Shown: positions 17,818 through 27,378, counted from the first letter of the stretch. The stretch is 64,000 nucleotides of DNA from Archangiaceae bacterium (GCA_016714225.1 JADJNS010000019.1:62001-126000), one strand, 5' to 3'. A program made the numbers and translations. The notes: generated by a model from the sequence alone, not told the origin.

Positions 17818-19290
17818 TCACCCGCCCGAAGGGTTGGTGCCGCTGAACATGCCCAGGTGCCAGTTGGTGTTTCCCGCGGTGCCGACCGTGATGAGCGAGG
17901 TGGTGTTGGCCTCGAACGCGACCTCGTAGCCGGTGCCGAAGGCGACGATGCTGGGGCTCGAGCCGCGCATCATGCCCTGCTCCCAGTTCCTGATTCCGGC
18001 GGTGCCGGCCGTCCACAGCACCGAGGTGTTGGCCTCGAACGCGACCTGAAAGCCGCCGCCGGCGAGCCCGGTGATGCTGGGGCTGGTGCCCGGCATCATG
18101 CCCAGGTCCCACCGCTTCGTCCCGGCGGTGCCGGCCGTCCACAGGTGGTTGGTGTTGGCCTCGAACGCGACCTGGAAGCCGCCGCCGGCGAGGCCGGTGA
18201 TGCTGGGGCTGCTCTCCCGGTTCATGCCGAGCGCCCAGTCTCGGGTGCCGGCGCTGCCCACCGTCCACAGGCTGCTGGTGTTGGCCTGAAACGCGGCCTG
18301 AAAGCCACCGCCGCTCAGCGCGGCGATGCTGGGGTTGGTGCCGGGCATCATGCCCAGCTCCCAGTTGTGGGTGCCGGCGGTGCCGGTCGTCCACAGGCTG
18401 CTGGTGTTGGCCTGGAAGGCGATTTGATACCCGCCACCCGGCAGCGCGGTGATGGCCGGGCTGGTGCCGCGCATCATGCCGAGGTGCCGGCTGCCCACTC
18501 CGATGGAGCCCGCCGTCCACAGCTCGCCGGTGTTGGCCTGAAACGCGACCGCGTAGCCGCCGTTGTCGAGCACCGCGATCGCCGGGCTCGTGCCGGGCAT
18601 CATGCCCAGCCTCCAGTCGTGCGCTGCGCCATCGACCACCGTCCACAGCGAGGTGGTGTTGGCCTGAAACGCCATCGCGCGCCGCGAGCTGAGGCTGGGC
18701 AGGTCGCTCAGCCCGTTGCGACGAATCGCGTGGTACGCGCGGCTGTCGCCGCCGAACCAGACGGTGTTACCGCTGCGGCTGAAGAACTGGGCCTCTTTGT
18801 GCGCGGTGCGACCGCAGTCGTACTGCTCGTAGATGAGCGCGCTGTTGCCGCCCAGAAAGCCGCCGAACAGCTTGATGTGGCCGACCGTCACCAGCGCATC
18901 GCCGGGCCGCAGCTGGTCGACGCCGATGGTGGTCCACCCTTGCGAGCCGGCGCGGTCGTTCACGAAGGTGCGGGTGTCGGGGTCGCTGGAAATCTGCCAG
19001 CAGTACGAGACGAAGCCCGAGCAGTCGCTGCGGTGGCTGCTCCAGGGGCCTGCCGGCGGGTGACAGATGCCGTTGCCGCACATCAGGTCGGCGCCGCCTG
19101 CCGGGCCGCCGCAGTACATGATGTCGTGGGTCATGTAGTCGTTGGCGCGCGACATCACCTCGTTGGCGCTGATGGCGGCTTCTTGCGATTCGAGGTCTTC
19201 GGGCTCGTCTTCGAGCGCAGGCCCGCAGGCCGCGAGCAGCGTGGTGAGCAGCAATGACGTGCGCAGGGGGGAAGTGAGGCTTCGGGGCAT
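17818..19290 (-). CDS. NlpC/P60-like lipoprotein with seven beta-propeller repeats
   Basis: 490 residues. Signal peptide with lipobox (LLTTLLAAC, C22). Residues 45-190 hold a cysteine-peptidase-like domain: D89-C90-S91-G92-F with H138 in GHIKLFGG, the NlpC/P60/CHAP pattern, suggesting peptidoglycan cleavage. Residues 200-490 are seven repeats of about 41 residues, each with an AF(Q/E)ANT..LW strand, GTAG, a W.LGM strand and GTSPSI.AL.GGG(Y/F). Seven units fit a closed seven-bladed propeller, likely a carbohydrate or cell-wall binding module. Monocistronic, preceded by about 160 bases of upstream sequence. Confidence 0.75.
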   Translation of the reverse strand: MPRSLTSPLRTSLLLTTLLAACGPALEDEPEDLESQEAAISANEVMSRANDYMTHDIMYCGGPAGGADLMCGNGICHPPAGPWSSHRSDCSGFVSYCWQISSDPDTRTFVNDRAGSQGWTTIGVDQLRPGDALVTVGHIKLFGGFLGGNSALIYEQYDCGRTAHKEAQFFSRSGNTVWFGGDSRAYHAIRRNGLSDLPSLSSRRAMAFQANTTSLWTVVDGAAHDWRLGMMPGTSPAIAVLDNGGYAVAFQANTGELWTAGSIGVGSRHLGMMRGTSPAITALPGGGYQIAFQANTSSLWTTGTAGTHNWELGMMPGTNPSIAALSGGGFQAAFQANTSSLWTVGSAGTRDWALGMNRESSPSITGLAGGGFQVAFEANTNHLWTAGTAGTKRWDLGMMPGTSPSITGLAGGGFQVAFEANTSVLWTAGTAGIRNWEQGMMRGSSPSIVAFGTGYEVAFEANTTSLITVGTAGNTNWHLGMFSGTNPSGG

Positions 19291-19448
19291 GAGGGGCTCT
19301 TCGAACAGCGAGGGATTTGAAAAACGTTGCGTGACGATTGTCTTCGCCTGCGCGCGCCCGATTTCCGGTCGATCGGGTGCGGCCCGTTACAGCGCACCAC
19401 CCGATGTTGCAGTGCAACAGCCCAAGGCTGCGCTTCAAGCGCAGCGCG

Positions 19449-20144
19449 TCACTGGCAGGCGGCCGGCGCAGCGACGCGGGTCACCCGCACGTCGTCGACG
19501 AAGAACTCGCCGCCACTGACGGCCTGACCCGAGAAGCGCAGGTTGACGTACAGGTCTTTGGGAGCGGCCGCGGTCACCGCCGCCACCACCCGCTGCCAGC
19601 CACTCACGCCCGCGTCGGTGGTGACGGTGCCGGTGTCTTCCCAGTCGGAGGCGCTGGCGGCGTAGCGGCGGGTGATGAGCTTGATGGGCTGCACCTGGTT
19701 GCCGCGGTCGACCCACGCCTCGATGCAGAACGTGACGCCGTCGCTCACCCCGGTGATGACCTCGCGCTGCAGGCCGACGCTCAACGTGCTGCCCACGCTC
19801 TTCGCGAACACCCGCATCGCGTGTGCGCCCGAGCGGACGCGGGTGGTCTGAGACTCGAAGTCGGTGTCGGTGCTGGTGGCGTACCAGTCGCCCACGCCGC
19901 TCTCGAAGTCTCCGCTGGCGAGCAGGTTGCCTGAGCCACCTGCTCCACCGGTGCCACCGCCGCGGCCACCGCCGTTGGCGCTGCCGCCACCGGTGCCGCC
20001 ACCTGCTCCACCGGTGCCGCCGCAGACGCCCGCGGTGCAGGCGAGCCCGTCGGGGCAGGCGTGGGTGGCGTCGCAGGCCAGCCCCGCGTAGTCGTGCGCG
20101 GGGAAGCAGCCGGCGAGCGACAGCAGCAGCGCGGCGCTACGCAT
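19449..20144 (-). CDS. Lipoprotein with CBM-like beta-sandwich (locus B)
   Basis: 231 residues. MRSAALLLSLAGC is a short lipoprotein signal. A Cys module ACDATHACPDGLACTAGVCG follows, nearly the same as that in the locus A lipoprotein, then a Gly-rich linker and from about residue 73 a jelly-roll domain (LLASGDFESGVGDWYA, then RVRSGAHAMRVFA, ending GGEFFVDDVRV) like CBM4/9-type carbohydrate-binding modules. Its start lies 8 bases inside the end of the upstream FHA activator gene. It occupies the same operon position as the beta-helix protein of locus A. Confidence 0.75.
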   Translation of the reverse strand: MRSAALLLSLAGCFPAHDYAGLACDATHACPDGLACTAGVCGGTGGAGGGTGGGSANGGGRGGGTGGAGGSGNLLASGDFESGVGDWYATSTDTDFESQTTRVRSGAHAMRVFAKSVGSTLSVGLQREVITGVSDGVTFCIEAWVDRGNQVQPIKLITRRYAASASDWEDTGTVTTDAGVSGWQRVVAAVTAAAPKDLYVNLRFSGQAVSGGEFFVDDVRVTRVAAPAACQ

Positions 20145-21411
20145 CGACCCGCCCCAGCGCGTGCTTGTCGAGCAGGCGGTGAAACTGCCGGCGCGAGAGG
20201 CCGCAGCCGCGCGCGGCGGCCGAGATGTTGCCGCCGTGGCGCTCGAGCACCACCGCGAGGTAGTCGCGCTCGAACGAATCCATCAGCTTCTCTCGGGCGG
20301 CGTGGAAGCTGGCGTCGGTGTCCTGCCCGGGGGCGCCGGCCGGCTCGTCACCGAGCGTGCCGAGCGCGAGCACCCGCGCCACCGCGTTCTTCAGCTCCCG
20401 CACGTTGCCCGGCCAGGGGTCGCACTGCATCGCGGCGAGCGTCGAGGGGCTGAGCACCTGCTCACCGGCGAAGCGCTCGACCAGCAGCGGTATGTCTTCG
20501 CGGCGCTCGCGCAGCGGCGGCACCTTCACCACCACGCTCGAGAGGCGAAAGAAGAGGTCTTCGCGGAAGTTGCCGGCCTTCACCTCGGCTTGCAGGTCGG
20601 TGCGGGTGGCGGCGACCACGCGGCCCGAGAACCGGCGCACCGCGTTGTCGCCCACCCGCTTGAACTCGCCCGAATCGAGCACGCGCAAGAGCCGCGGCTG
20701 CAGGGCCTTGGGCAGCTCGGCCACCTCGTCGAGAAACAAGGTGCCGCCCAGCGCCAGCTCGAGCGGCCCGGCGCGGGCGGCCGAGGCGCCAGTGAAGGCG
20801 CCGCGGGCGTGGCCGAACAGCTCTGCCTCGAGCAGCTGCGGAGCGACGGCGGCGCAGTCGAACACCACGAACGGCTGCGCCTGCCGGGGTGAGGCCTGGT
20901 GCAGCGCGCGCGCCAGGCTGTCTTTGCCGGTGCCCGACTCGCCCTGCAGCAGCACCGCCATCGACTCGCGCGCCACCCGCTCGAGCGCGTCGAAGACCCG
21001 CCGCATGCCCACCGCGCTGCCGATCAGCCCGTGAAAGCCGTCGCGCGGCGCCGGCGCGGCGCGCTCGACCACCGGCGCGAAGCGCAGCGTGACACGCCCC
21101 ACCTTCAGCGAGCCGCCGATGGGCACCCGCGCGTCTTGAATTCGCGCGCCCAGGTAGACGGTGCCGTTGCGGCTGCCGAGGTCTCTGACCTGCACTGCGC
21201 CCGCCAGCAGCTCGACGCTGAGGTGCCGCCGCGAGACCGAGGCGTCGTCGACCACCAGGTCGCAGCTCTGGTGCTTGCCGACGAACACCGTGCCGCTCTC
21301 GAGGGTGATGAAGCGCCCCGCGCCGGCGCCGCCTGCGACCTCGATGCGCACCGGAGCCACCGGCCCTTGCGAGCCCGAGCCGCCCAGGTCTTCGGTCGCC
21401 GCGGTGTTCAT
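20137..21411 (-). CDS. FHA-domain sigma-54 activator, Fis-type (locus B)
   Basis: 424 residues with the same layout as the locus A activator: FHA (about 25-105; VGKHQSCDLVV, SVSRRHLSVE, DLGSRNGTVYLG), AAA+ with GESGTGKD near 157, GAFTGA near 202 and GGTLFLDEVAELP, and a C-terminal Fis helix-turn-helix (GGNISAAARGCGLSRRQFHRL). It should activate sigma-54 promoters when its FHA domain meets a phosphothreonine target. The ATG overlaps the kinase stop by 4 bases, the same coupling as in locus A. Confidence 0.93.
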   Translation of the reverse strand: MNTAATEDLGGSGSQGPVAPVRIEVAGGAGAGRFITLESGTVFVGKHQSCDLVVDDASVSRRHLSVELLAGAVQVRDLGSRNGTVYLGARIQDARVPIGGSLKVGRVTLRFAPVVERAAPAPRDGFHGLIGSAVGMRRVFDALERVARESMAVLLQGESGTGKDSLARALHQASPRQAQPFVVFDCAAVAPQLLEAELFGHARGAFTGASAARAGPLELALGGTLFLDEVAELPKALQPRLLRVLDSGEFKRVGDNAVRRFSGRVVAATRTDLQAEVKAGNFREDLFFRLSSVVVKVPPLRERREDIPLLVERFAGEQVLSPSTLAAMQCDPWPGNVRELKNAVARVLALGTLGDEPAGAPGQDTDASFHAAREKLMDSFERDYLAVVLERHGGNISAAARGCGLSRRQFHRLLDKHALGRVDA

Positions 21412-22880
21412 CGCAGGTCCTCCTTCACGAACACCGTCTTGCCGGCGAGCACCTTCACCTTCTTCTTCACCGTCTTCTGGGTCTTGGGGTTCTCGAGCGT
21501 CAGCGCCCAGTCTCCGGCGGGCACCGGCACCCGGTCCATCGGGGTTTCACCCAGCACGCGGCTGCCGAGCATCACCCGGGCCCAGGGGCGCGCGTCGACG
21601 GTGAGGTAGCCGACCGCGCGGGCAGAGGGCACCCGCGGTGCGGCGCGGGCCGGCTCGGCGGTGGCCTCGCTCGCTGGCGCTTCGGCCTCGGGCTCGGGGG
21701 CGCTGGGGCCGCCGCCACCGCCGGCCACCGCGGCCACCGCCGGCTCCGGCTCGGCGGCGGGCGCGCGCCGCGAGCGCCAGAGGTCGAACGCCAGCAGCGC
21801 CGCGAGCAACGTGGCCACCGCCGCGGCGCCGGCGGCCTGCAGGTTGCGGCGGCGACGCACGCCGGTGACCTCGACGGTGGCGCTGTTCAACGAAGCCGAC
21901 GCCACGCCCGGTGTCGCCTGCCCGGCCTCGAGGCTGCGGGTCAGCTCGTGCAGCTCGTCGAGCTGCGCGCCGCACAGCTCGAGCACCCGGGCGGCGAGCT
22001 GCCGGGCGGCCTGGGGCTCGGGCTCGGCGCCCAGCGCGTCGCGAAACTCGAGCGCCGAGCCGAAGCGCTGGTCGCTCTGCACCGAGAGCGCGCGGGTGAC
22101 CGCGGCGCTGAAGCCAGCGGGGAGGTCGGGGCGCGCCACCGCGAGCGGGGGCAGCTTGCCGCGCAGCACCGCCTGCAGGGTCTCTTCGGCGCTGCCCCGC
22201 GTGAAGGGCGTCTCGAGGGTCGCCAGCTGGTAGAGCGAGAGCGCGGCCGAGTAGAGGTCCGACCGGTGGTCGACGCGGCCCTGCTCGATCTGCTCGGGCG
22301 CGATGAACGCCACCTTGCCGCGCACCTGGCCGGGCCGGGTCTTCACCACCGAGTCGCGCGCCTTGGCGATGCCGAAGTCGGTGAGCTTCACTTCGCCCGC
22401 GGCGCCCAGCAGCACGTTGTGCGGCGTGACGTCGCGGTGCACCACGTCGAGCGGCGTGCCGTCTTCGCCGCACAGGTCGTGCGCGTGCGCCAGCGCGTCG
22501 CAGAGCCGGCGGGCGACGTAGAGCAGCGCGGCGGTGTCGAGGCGCGAGGCGCTCTCTTTGAGCCGCGCGATGAAGCGGCTCATCGACACGCCGCGCACCA
22601 ACTCCATCGCCAGGTAGTAGCGACCGTCAGAGACGCCCACGTCGTAGATTTCGACGATGTTGGGGTGCTTCATGCGCGCCGCGAGCTGGGCCTCGTGCAG
22701 GAACATGGCCACGCCCTCAGGGTCTTCGGCCAGGTGCGGGAGCAGCAGCTTCACCACCACCGGCTTCTTGAACCCGCCCAGGCCCAGCTGGGTGGCGAGG
22801 TACACCTCGCCCATGCCTCCGCGCGCGAGGCGGGTGCCGAGGGCGTAGCGGCCCACCATCAACACGCTGTCGGGAGGCAT
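21408..22880 (-). CDS. Membrane Ser/Thr kinase with C-terminal PEGA domain (locus B)
   Basis: 490 residues. Kinase domain about 10-280: GRYALGTRLARGGMGEVYLA, VVVKLLLPHL, catalytic VVHRDVTPHN (H148-R149-D150), TDFGIAK and AFIAPEQ. Unlike the locus A kinase it keeps the HRD arginine. One membrane helix near 345-366 (AAVATLLAALLAFDLW), a Pro/Ala/Glu linker, and a PEGA domain (GYLTVDARPWARVMLGSRVL to the end) outside the cytoplasm. Probably senses an envelope signal and phosphorylates the FHA activator partner or the partner's ligand. ATGA overlaps on both sides show tight coupling. Confidence 0.92.
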   Translation of the reverse strand: MPPDSVLMVGRYALGTRLARGGMGEVYLATQLGLGGFKKPVVVKLLLPHLAEDPEGVAMFLHEAQLAARMKHPNIVEIYDVGVSDGRYYLAMELVRGVSMSRFIARLKESASRLDTAALLYVARRLCDALAHAHDLCGEDGTPLDVVHRDVTPHNVLLGAAGEVKLTDFGIAKARDSVVKTRPGQVRGKVAFIAPEQIEQGRVDHRSDLYSAALSLYQLATLETPFTRGSAEETLQAVLRGKLPPLAVARPDLPAGFSAAVTRALSVQSDQRFGSALEFRDALGAEPEPQAARQLAARVLELCGAQLDELHELTRSLEAGQATPGVASASLNSATVEVTGVRRRRNLQAAGAAAVATLLAALLAFDLWRSRRAPAAEPEPAVAAVAGGGGGPSAPEPEAEAPASEATAEPARAAPRVPSARAVGYLTVDARPWARVMLGSRVLGETPMDRVPVPAGDWALTLENPKTQKTVKKKVKVLAGKTVFVKEDLR

Positions 22881-23743
22881 CAGAACGCAACGAAGAGTAC
22901 AACCGATGCGCCGCCAGCGACGAGCGCCGTGCCGAGCAGCACCGCGCCGGTGTTGCCTTTCAGCGCCGCCGAGCGGTCGAGCGCCGCCACCTCGGAGGCG
23001 AAGGTGTGGGTGGGCGCGGCCTGGTAGTCGCGGCCGCCCCAGGCGAGCAGCGCGGCGCCGGTGACGCCGAGCGCGAGGGCGGCCACGGCGAGGGCGATGC
23101 CGGGGACGCGGGCCGAAGAAGGGGTGACGGGCGAGGCCTCGGCCGCAGGCTCGGGCGCGGCCACGGCTCGAGGTGGGGCGGCGATCGCCACCGGCTCGGC
23201 CGCGCCCTGCAGCGGGAGCGTGGCGACCGGGTCTCCGGCCGCGCTCTTCGCGACGGCGGTGAGCGGGCCGTCGGCGCCGGGAGTGAGCGGCCCGGCGAAC
23301 GTGCCGCCCGCCCGCGCGAGCTCGACGCCCTGCACCGAGACCGTGCTCACCCGCGCCCAGGGGTCGGCCACCTCGATGACCACCTGCCCGGCCGGCGCGG
23401 CGCGCTGAGTGAGCTTGACGTAGTCGGGCCGGTAGGTGCGCCGCTTGGCGCGGGCGAAGGCCTCTTCCACCTTGGGCGAGGTCTCGCGCGGCGCAGGGGC
23501 GTTGGGCTCGAGCACCAGCAGCTCGGCGAACACGTCTTCACCCTCGGCCACCCGGCTCTGGGCGATGAGCGACTGCGCGAGCAGCTCGTAGGCCTCGCGG
23601 CGCTCGGCGGCGGTGGCCTGCGCGTCGTGGCGCGCGAGGCGCAGCTGCTCTTCCGCCTCGCGGTAGCGGAGCGCCTCGTAGAGGCGGCGACCCTCGGTGA
23701 GCTCGGGAGTCACGGCGAGGAGCACCGCGCACAGCTGGAGCAT
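22880..23743 (-). CDS. TPR-like membrane partner protein (locus B)
   Basis: 287 residues. Short signal peptide (MLQLCAVLLAVTP), TPR-like helices to about 90 (GRRLYEALRYREAEEQLRLA), the LVLEPNAPAPRETSPKVEEA motif, a beta-sandwich near 115-190, a Pro/Ala linker and a C-terminal two-helix unit (IALAVAALALGVTGAALLAW and AVLLGTALVAGGASVVLFVA) separated by about 35 residues. This closing unit parallels that of the locus A PEGA protein. Its stop overlaps the kinase ATG, and it starts only 25 bases after the DUF1552 stop, so it may belong to a six-gene operon with the DUF1592/1552 pair. Confidence 0.7.
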   Translation of the reverse strand: MLQLCAVLLAVTPELTEGRRLYEALRYREAEEQLRLARHDAQATAAERREAYELLAQSLIAQSRVAEGEDVFAELLVLEPNAPAPRETSPKVEEAFARAKRRTYRPDYVKLTQRAAPAGQVVIEVADPWARVSTVSVQGVELARAGGTFAGPLTPGADGPLTAVAKSAAGDPVATLPLQGAAEPVAIAAPPRAVAAPEPAAEASPVTPSSARVPGIALAVAALALGVTGAALLAWGGRDYQAAPTHTFASEVAALDRSAALKGNTGAVLLGTALVAGGASVVLFVAF

Positions 23744-23768
23744 TCGCCGGCACTGTACCCGAAGCCGC

Positions 23769-25127
23769 TCATGCCACCAGCTGCGGCAGCGGCGCGCCGC
23801 TCACGTTGCCGAAGGTCGAGTCGGAGAAGCCCATGGCGCGAATGCAGTTGAAGAGAAAGTCTTTGTGGCTCTTGGTGCCCACCGAGACGAAGCGGCCCTG
23901 CTTGAAGTGACCGCCGCAGCTGCCGGCCACCACGTAGGGCAGCTGGGCGTGGCTGTGCTCGCTGGGGCCCGAGGACGAGTAGCGGCAGCCCTGCTCGCTG
24001 AACATCACCAGCGCGGTGTTGTCGAGCATGGTGCCGTTGCCCTCGGGCACCGCCTTGAACAGGCCCACCAGGTAGGCGAACTGCTGCGCGTACCAGGTGT
24101 GAATGGCCTGGTGCTGGCTGTGGCCCGTGGTGTTGTGGGTGAACGCGTCGTGCCAGTTGGTGTCGAAGCCGCTGCCCAGCCAGCCGGGGCTGGCGCGGCC
24201 CTGGCCGTTCTCGCTGCCCACCACCGCGACCCGCACCAGGTCGCAGGCCATCGAGGCGGCGACGAGCTGCAGGTGCGACTTGAGCCGCGCGGGCAGCGAG
24301 CCCATCTCGTACTGCGGCACCGCGGCGGGGCGCGAGGGCACCACGCAGCCTGCCTGCACCATGGTGGTGCCGGAGGTGGGCGGCTGAAAGGTCTGCTCGA
24401 GCTCGCGCACCGCGGTGAGGTGCTGGTCGAGCTTGGCGCGCTCGAAGCCGGTGAGCGCGGGCTGCAGGCCGGTGAGCTCTTTCACCACCGTGTCGAGCAC
24501 GCTCTTGCGCTCGAGGCGCAGGCGCTCGGCGGCGGGGTCGGGCATCGAGCCGGTGCCGCCTGCGCCGGTGACGCCCATGAAGGTGCGGTCGAAGGCGCGC
24601 TGCGGGTCGGCCTCGGGAATCACCGGCAGGTTGGGGCCCAGCGCGCTGAACAGGCTGCGGTCGGCGCGCAGCGAGTAGTCAGACCGATAGGCGGTGATGA
24701 GCTCGAGCGACTTCACGCGCACGCTCGAGGGCAGCTTGCCCTTCAGCCACTGGTCGACCGAGATGTTGGTGTGCTTCGAGGCCTCGTCGCGGCCTTCGCA
24801 GCTGCGGCCGGTGAGCATCGAGCCTGGCTCTTTGTGGTTGCCGGTGGTGGCTCCGCTGGGCGCGGCGATGGGGTCGAAGGCGAGGCCGTCGATGATCAGC
24901 AGCCTGTCTTTGTAGGGCGCGAGCGGCTGGAGAATCGGGCTCAAGGTAAAGCTGGTCTCGCTGCCGGTGGGCAGCCAGCCCTCGCGCACGGTGCCCAGCG
25001 GGGTGTGAAAGAAGACCACCCGCTTGGGCAGCGCGGTCTGGGCCTGGGCGCGGCTGCTCTTGAGCACCGGCAGCACGAACGCGGCGGCGGCGCTGCTCAT
25101 CGACAAGAACCTGCGGCGGCTGATCAT
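23769..25127 (-). CDS. DUF1552 Tat-exported protein (locus B)
   Basis: 452 residues. MISRRRFLSMSSAAAAFVLPVL is a Tat signal with the SRRRFLS motif. The rest matches DUF1552: FFHTPLGTVREGWLP near the start, a long helical middle and LDNTALVMFSEQGCRYSSSG towards the end. Unknown function; always next to DUF1592 genes. The ATG overlaps the DUF1592 stop by 4 bases. It is clearly a distant paralogue of the locus A protein rather than a recent copy. Confidence 0.88.
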   Translation of the reverse strand: MISRRRFLSMSSAAAAFVLPVLKSSRAQAQTALPKRVVFFHTPLGTVREGWLPTGSETSFTLSPILQPLAPYKDRLLIIDGLAFDPIAAPSGATTGNHKEPGSMLTGRSCEGRDEASKHTNISVDQWLKGKLPSSVRVKSLELITAYRSDYSLRADRSLFSALGPNLPVIPEADPQRAFDRTFMGVTGAGGTGSMPDPAAERLRLERKSVLDTVVKELTGLQPALTGFERAKLDQHLTAVRELEQTFQPPTSGTTMVQAGCVVPSRPAAVPQYEMGSLPARLKSHLQLVAASMACDLVRVAVVGSENGQGRASPGWLGSGFDTNWHDAFTHNTTGHSQHQAIHTWYAQQFAYLVGLFKAVPEGNGTMLDNTALVMFSEQGCRYSSSGPSEHSHAQLPYVVAGSCGGHFKQGRFVSVGTKSHKDFLFNCIRAMGFSDSTFGNVSGAPLPQLVA

Positions 25128-26791
25128 GGCTTCACCCTCTGGTTGAAGGCCGGCGTGGAGATGATGGAGCGCACCAGCTCGGAGAGCCGGGTGCCCGAGT
25201 CTTTGAACTTCGCGCGCACCGTGGCGAGCGAGCAGCCGTCGCCATGGGTCTCGACGCGGCCGAGCGCGTAGCGAAACCAGCCGGTGGCGACGCAGTCGGA
25301 GACCTCGGGGGCCGAGGCCAGCCGCTGGCCGAGCTCGACCGCGCCGGTGAACGGCCCGTCGATGGTCTTGGTGGTCGAGAGGTTGCCGCGCACGTCGACG
25401 GCGACGCCGTTCTCGGTGGTGCGCCAGCGGCCGATGCCGTCGAAGTTCTCGAAGCCGAAGCCGATGGGGTCCATCAGCTTGTGACAGGCGCTGCAGGTGG
25501 GGTTCTGCAGGTGCGCCTCGTAGCGCTGGCGGGTGGTCTTCACCGCGCCGGGCAGCTCGAGGGTGTCGGCGACGTTGGGGGGCGGGGCGGGCATCTCCTG
25601 GCAGAGCAGGTTCGAGCGCACGAACAGGCCGCGCTGCACCGGCGAGCCCGAGCGGTCGTCGCCGTGCACCGCGAGCAGGCCGGCCTGGGTGAGCAGCCCC
25701 GAGCGCTGGCCGCTGGGCAGCGCGGTCTTGGTGAAGGCCGAGCCCGAGACGGTGACGCCGTAGAGCGCGCCGAGCCGGGCGTTGAGCAGCGAGTAGTCGG
25801 CGGTGAGCAGCTCGCTGAGCGTGCCGGTGCTGCTCCAGGTGACGTGGTTCACGAAGGCCTCGGCCTCGGCCGAGAGGTCGGCCTGCAGCGCGTCGGTGAA
25901 CGCGGGGAAGACGGTGACGTCTTTGGTGAGGTGGCTGATGCGGTCGAGCTCGAAGTCTTGCGAGAAGAAGCGCCAGGCGAAGCCCTTGGCGCGCGGGTCG
26001 GCGAGCAGGCGCTCGACCTCGCCGGGCACCGCGTCGCGGGCGGCGGCGTCGAGCAGCGCGTCGTCGGGCCCCTGGTCCCACAGCAGAAACGAGAGGGCCG
26101 AGGCCAGCTCGTACGAGGTGAGCGGCACGGTGGCGCCGTGTGCTGCGGGCGCGCCGAGCTCGCGGCGGTAGAGAAAGTACGGCGACTGCAGCATCGCGGC
26201 GATGACCAGCTCGACGCCGCGCGCCGGAGTCGAGGCCGACTGGTAGAGCGAGAAGTAGGTGGCGGCGCGGGCGGCGTCGAGCGGCTCGCGAAACACCTGG
26301 CGGCCGAAGGCGTCGATGAAGCGCTTCACGCACGCGGTATCGGCCGGGCTGGCGGGCGTGCACGGCAGCACCTTGGCGGGAGCGCGCATGGCCGCGGCGG
26401 CGAGGCCCTCTGCGGCGGCGAAGTACTGCTGCGCGAGGTTCGCCGAGACGTACGAGGTGTCGGCGCCGTTCTGGAAGCCGCTGCCCGCCGCCTGCAGCTC
26501 GAACGACTCGGCGGGCGCGTCGGTGGTGCCCAGCAGCGCCTGCACGGTGAGGTCGTACTGCGCGTGCGAGAGGCGCCACAGGCGGGCGGGCGGCACCGCG
26601 CTCTCGCAGTTGGTGGCGCCGCCGCCGGTGCCGCTGCCACCGCTGCCGGTCTCGCTTCCGCTTCCGCCGGTGCCGCCCACCATCGGCGGCGTGCTGCCGG
26701 GCGGGCCCGCCGAGGCGCCCGGGGTGGCGGCGATGATGCTGCCGTCGCAGGCGACCGACAGCAGCGCGGCGATGACGAGTGAGCGGGCCAT
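25124..26791 (-). CDS. DUF1592/DUF1588/DUF1585 exported lipoprotein (locus B)
   Basis: 555 residues from ATG at 26791: MARSLVIAALLSVAC, a lipoprotein signal. A Gly/Ser linker (GGTGGSGSETGSGGSGTGGG) precedes the folded part, which shows the usual order of small domains and the DUF1588 signature CSACHKLMDPIGFGFENFDG, again with CxxCH. It ends with the DUF1585 stretch YALGRVETHGDGCSLATV. The long frame upstream to 27127 is discarded because it lacks a signal and enters a repeat region. First gene of the possible locus B operon. Confidence 0.88.
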   Translation of the reverse strand: MARSLVIAALLSVACDGSIIAATPGASAGPPGSTPPMVGGTGGSGSETGSGGSGTGGGATNCESAVPPARLWRLSHAQYDLTVQALLGTTDAPAESFELQAAGSGFQNGADTSYVSANLAQQYFAAAEGLAAAAMRAPAKVLPCTPASPADTACVKRFIDAFGRQVFREPLDAARAATYFSLYQSASTPARGVELVIAAMLQSPYFLYRRELGAPAAHGATVPLTSYELASALSFLLWDQGPDDALLDAAARDAVPGEVERLLADPRAKGFAWRFFSQDFELDRISHLTKDVTVFPAFTDALQADLSAEAEAFVNHVTWSSTGTLSELLTADYSLLNARLGALYGVTVSGSAFTKTALPSGQRSGLLTQAGLLAVHGDDRSGSPVQRGLFVRSNLLCQEMPAPPPNVADTLELPGAVKTTRQRYEAHLQNPTCSACHKLMDPIGFGFENFDGIGRWRTTENGVAVDVRGNLSTTKTIDGPFTGAVELGQRLASAPEVSDCVATGWFRYALGRVETHGDGCSLATVRAKFKDSGTRLSELVRSIISTPAFNQRVKP

Positions 26792-26972
26792 GGGCGGGGG
26801 CTTTCCACTTCGCGTGCCCCGCGCAACCGCGCAGCACCGCTGGGGGCATGCAGGCGATGGCGCGGGTGATGGCCGGGCTGCCGGTGCTCCACCTGAGACA
26901 CCGATGGCACAACCCGCCGCGACGCGCGCGGAGTGGTGGGTACGCGTCGAGCGCGGCGGGCTCGCCGCGTCC

Positions 26973-27188
26973 GGGTCGGTCAGAAGGCTCGACCGCCATG
27001 GCCAGCGTCGATTCAGGCTCCGCAGGTCGGCGAGGGTGCACGTTGCGCGGTGGGCGACCGCGCGGTCGGCGTCGTCGAGCGCGGCGGCGGCGCCTCCTGG
27101 CTTCGGGGTAGCTCCTCGCTCGAGCAACGCCGTGCCTCGAAAAAGCGGGTGGGAACAGGAGAGGGCTGTTCGCGTCGAGGGTCATTCC
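26973..27188 (+). repeat. Left arm of a ~216-bp inverted repeat
   Basis: From GGGTCGGTCAGAAGG to CGTCGAGGGTCATTCC. It matches the reverse complement of 27592-27807 along its whole length, by eye roughly 85% identical, with one single-base length difference in an A-run and scattered substitutions. No frame is conserved between the arms, so the repeat is not protein-coding. Longest identical stretch includes TGGCTTCGGGGTAGCTCCTC. Confidence 0.85.
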
Positions 27189-27378
27189 GGCAGGGGCAAT
27201 GTCCCGCGTCGCGCCTCACTCCCGCCGAGAAGCCGGCCAAAGCGCCGCCCCTGGCGTTTGCGGCGAGGCCCGCGGGCGGTGGGGCTGGGCCGGGTGCTCC
27301 GGTACCGCTGAGGCAACGCAGGAGAACAGAGCTCAGCTGCGCTCCTGCGTGACCGGGCAAGGCGGACCTGGGCGTGCG

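Noticed and set aside
26792..27127. Upstream extension of the DUF1592 gene to 27127
   Set aside because: It runs into the inverted repeat and lacks a signal; the lipoprotein signal begins at 26791.
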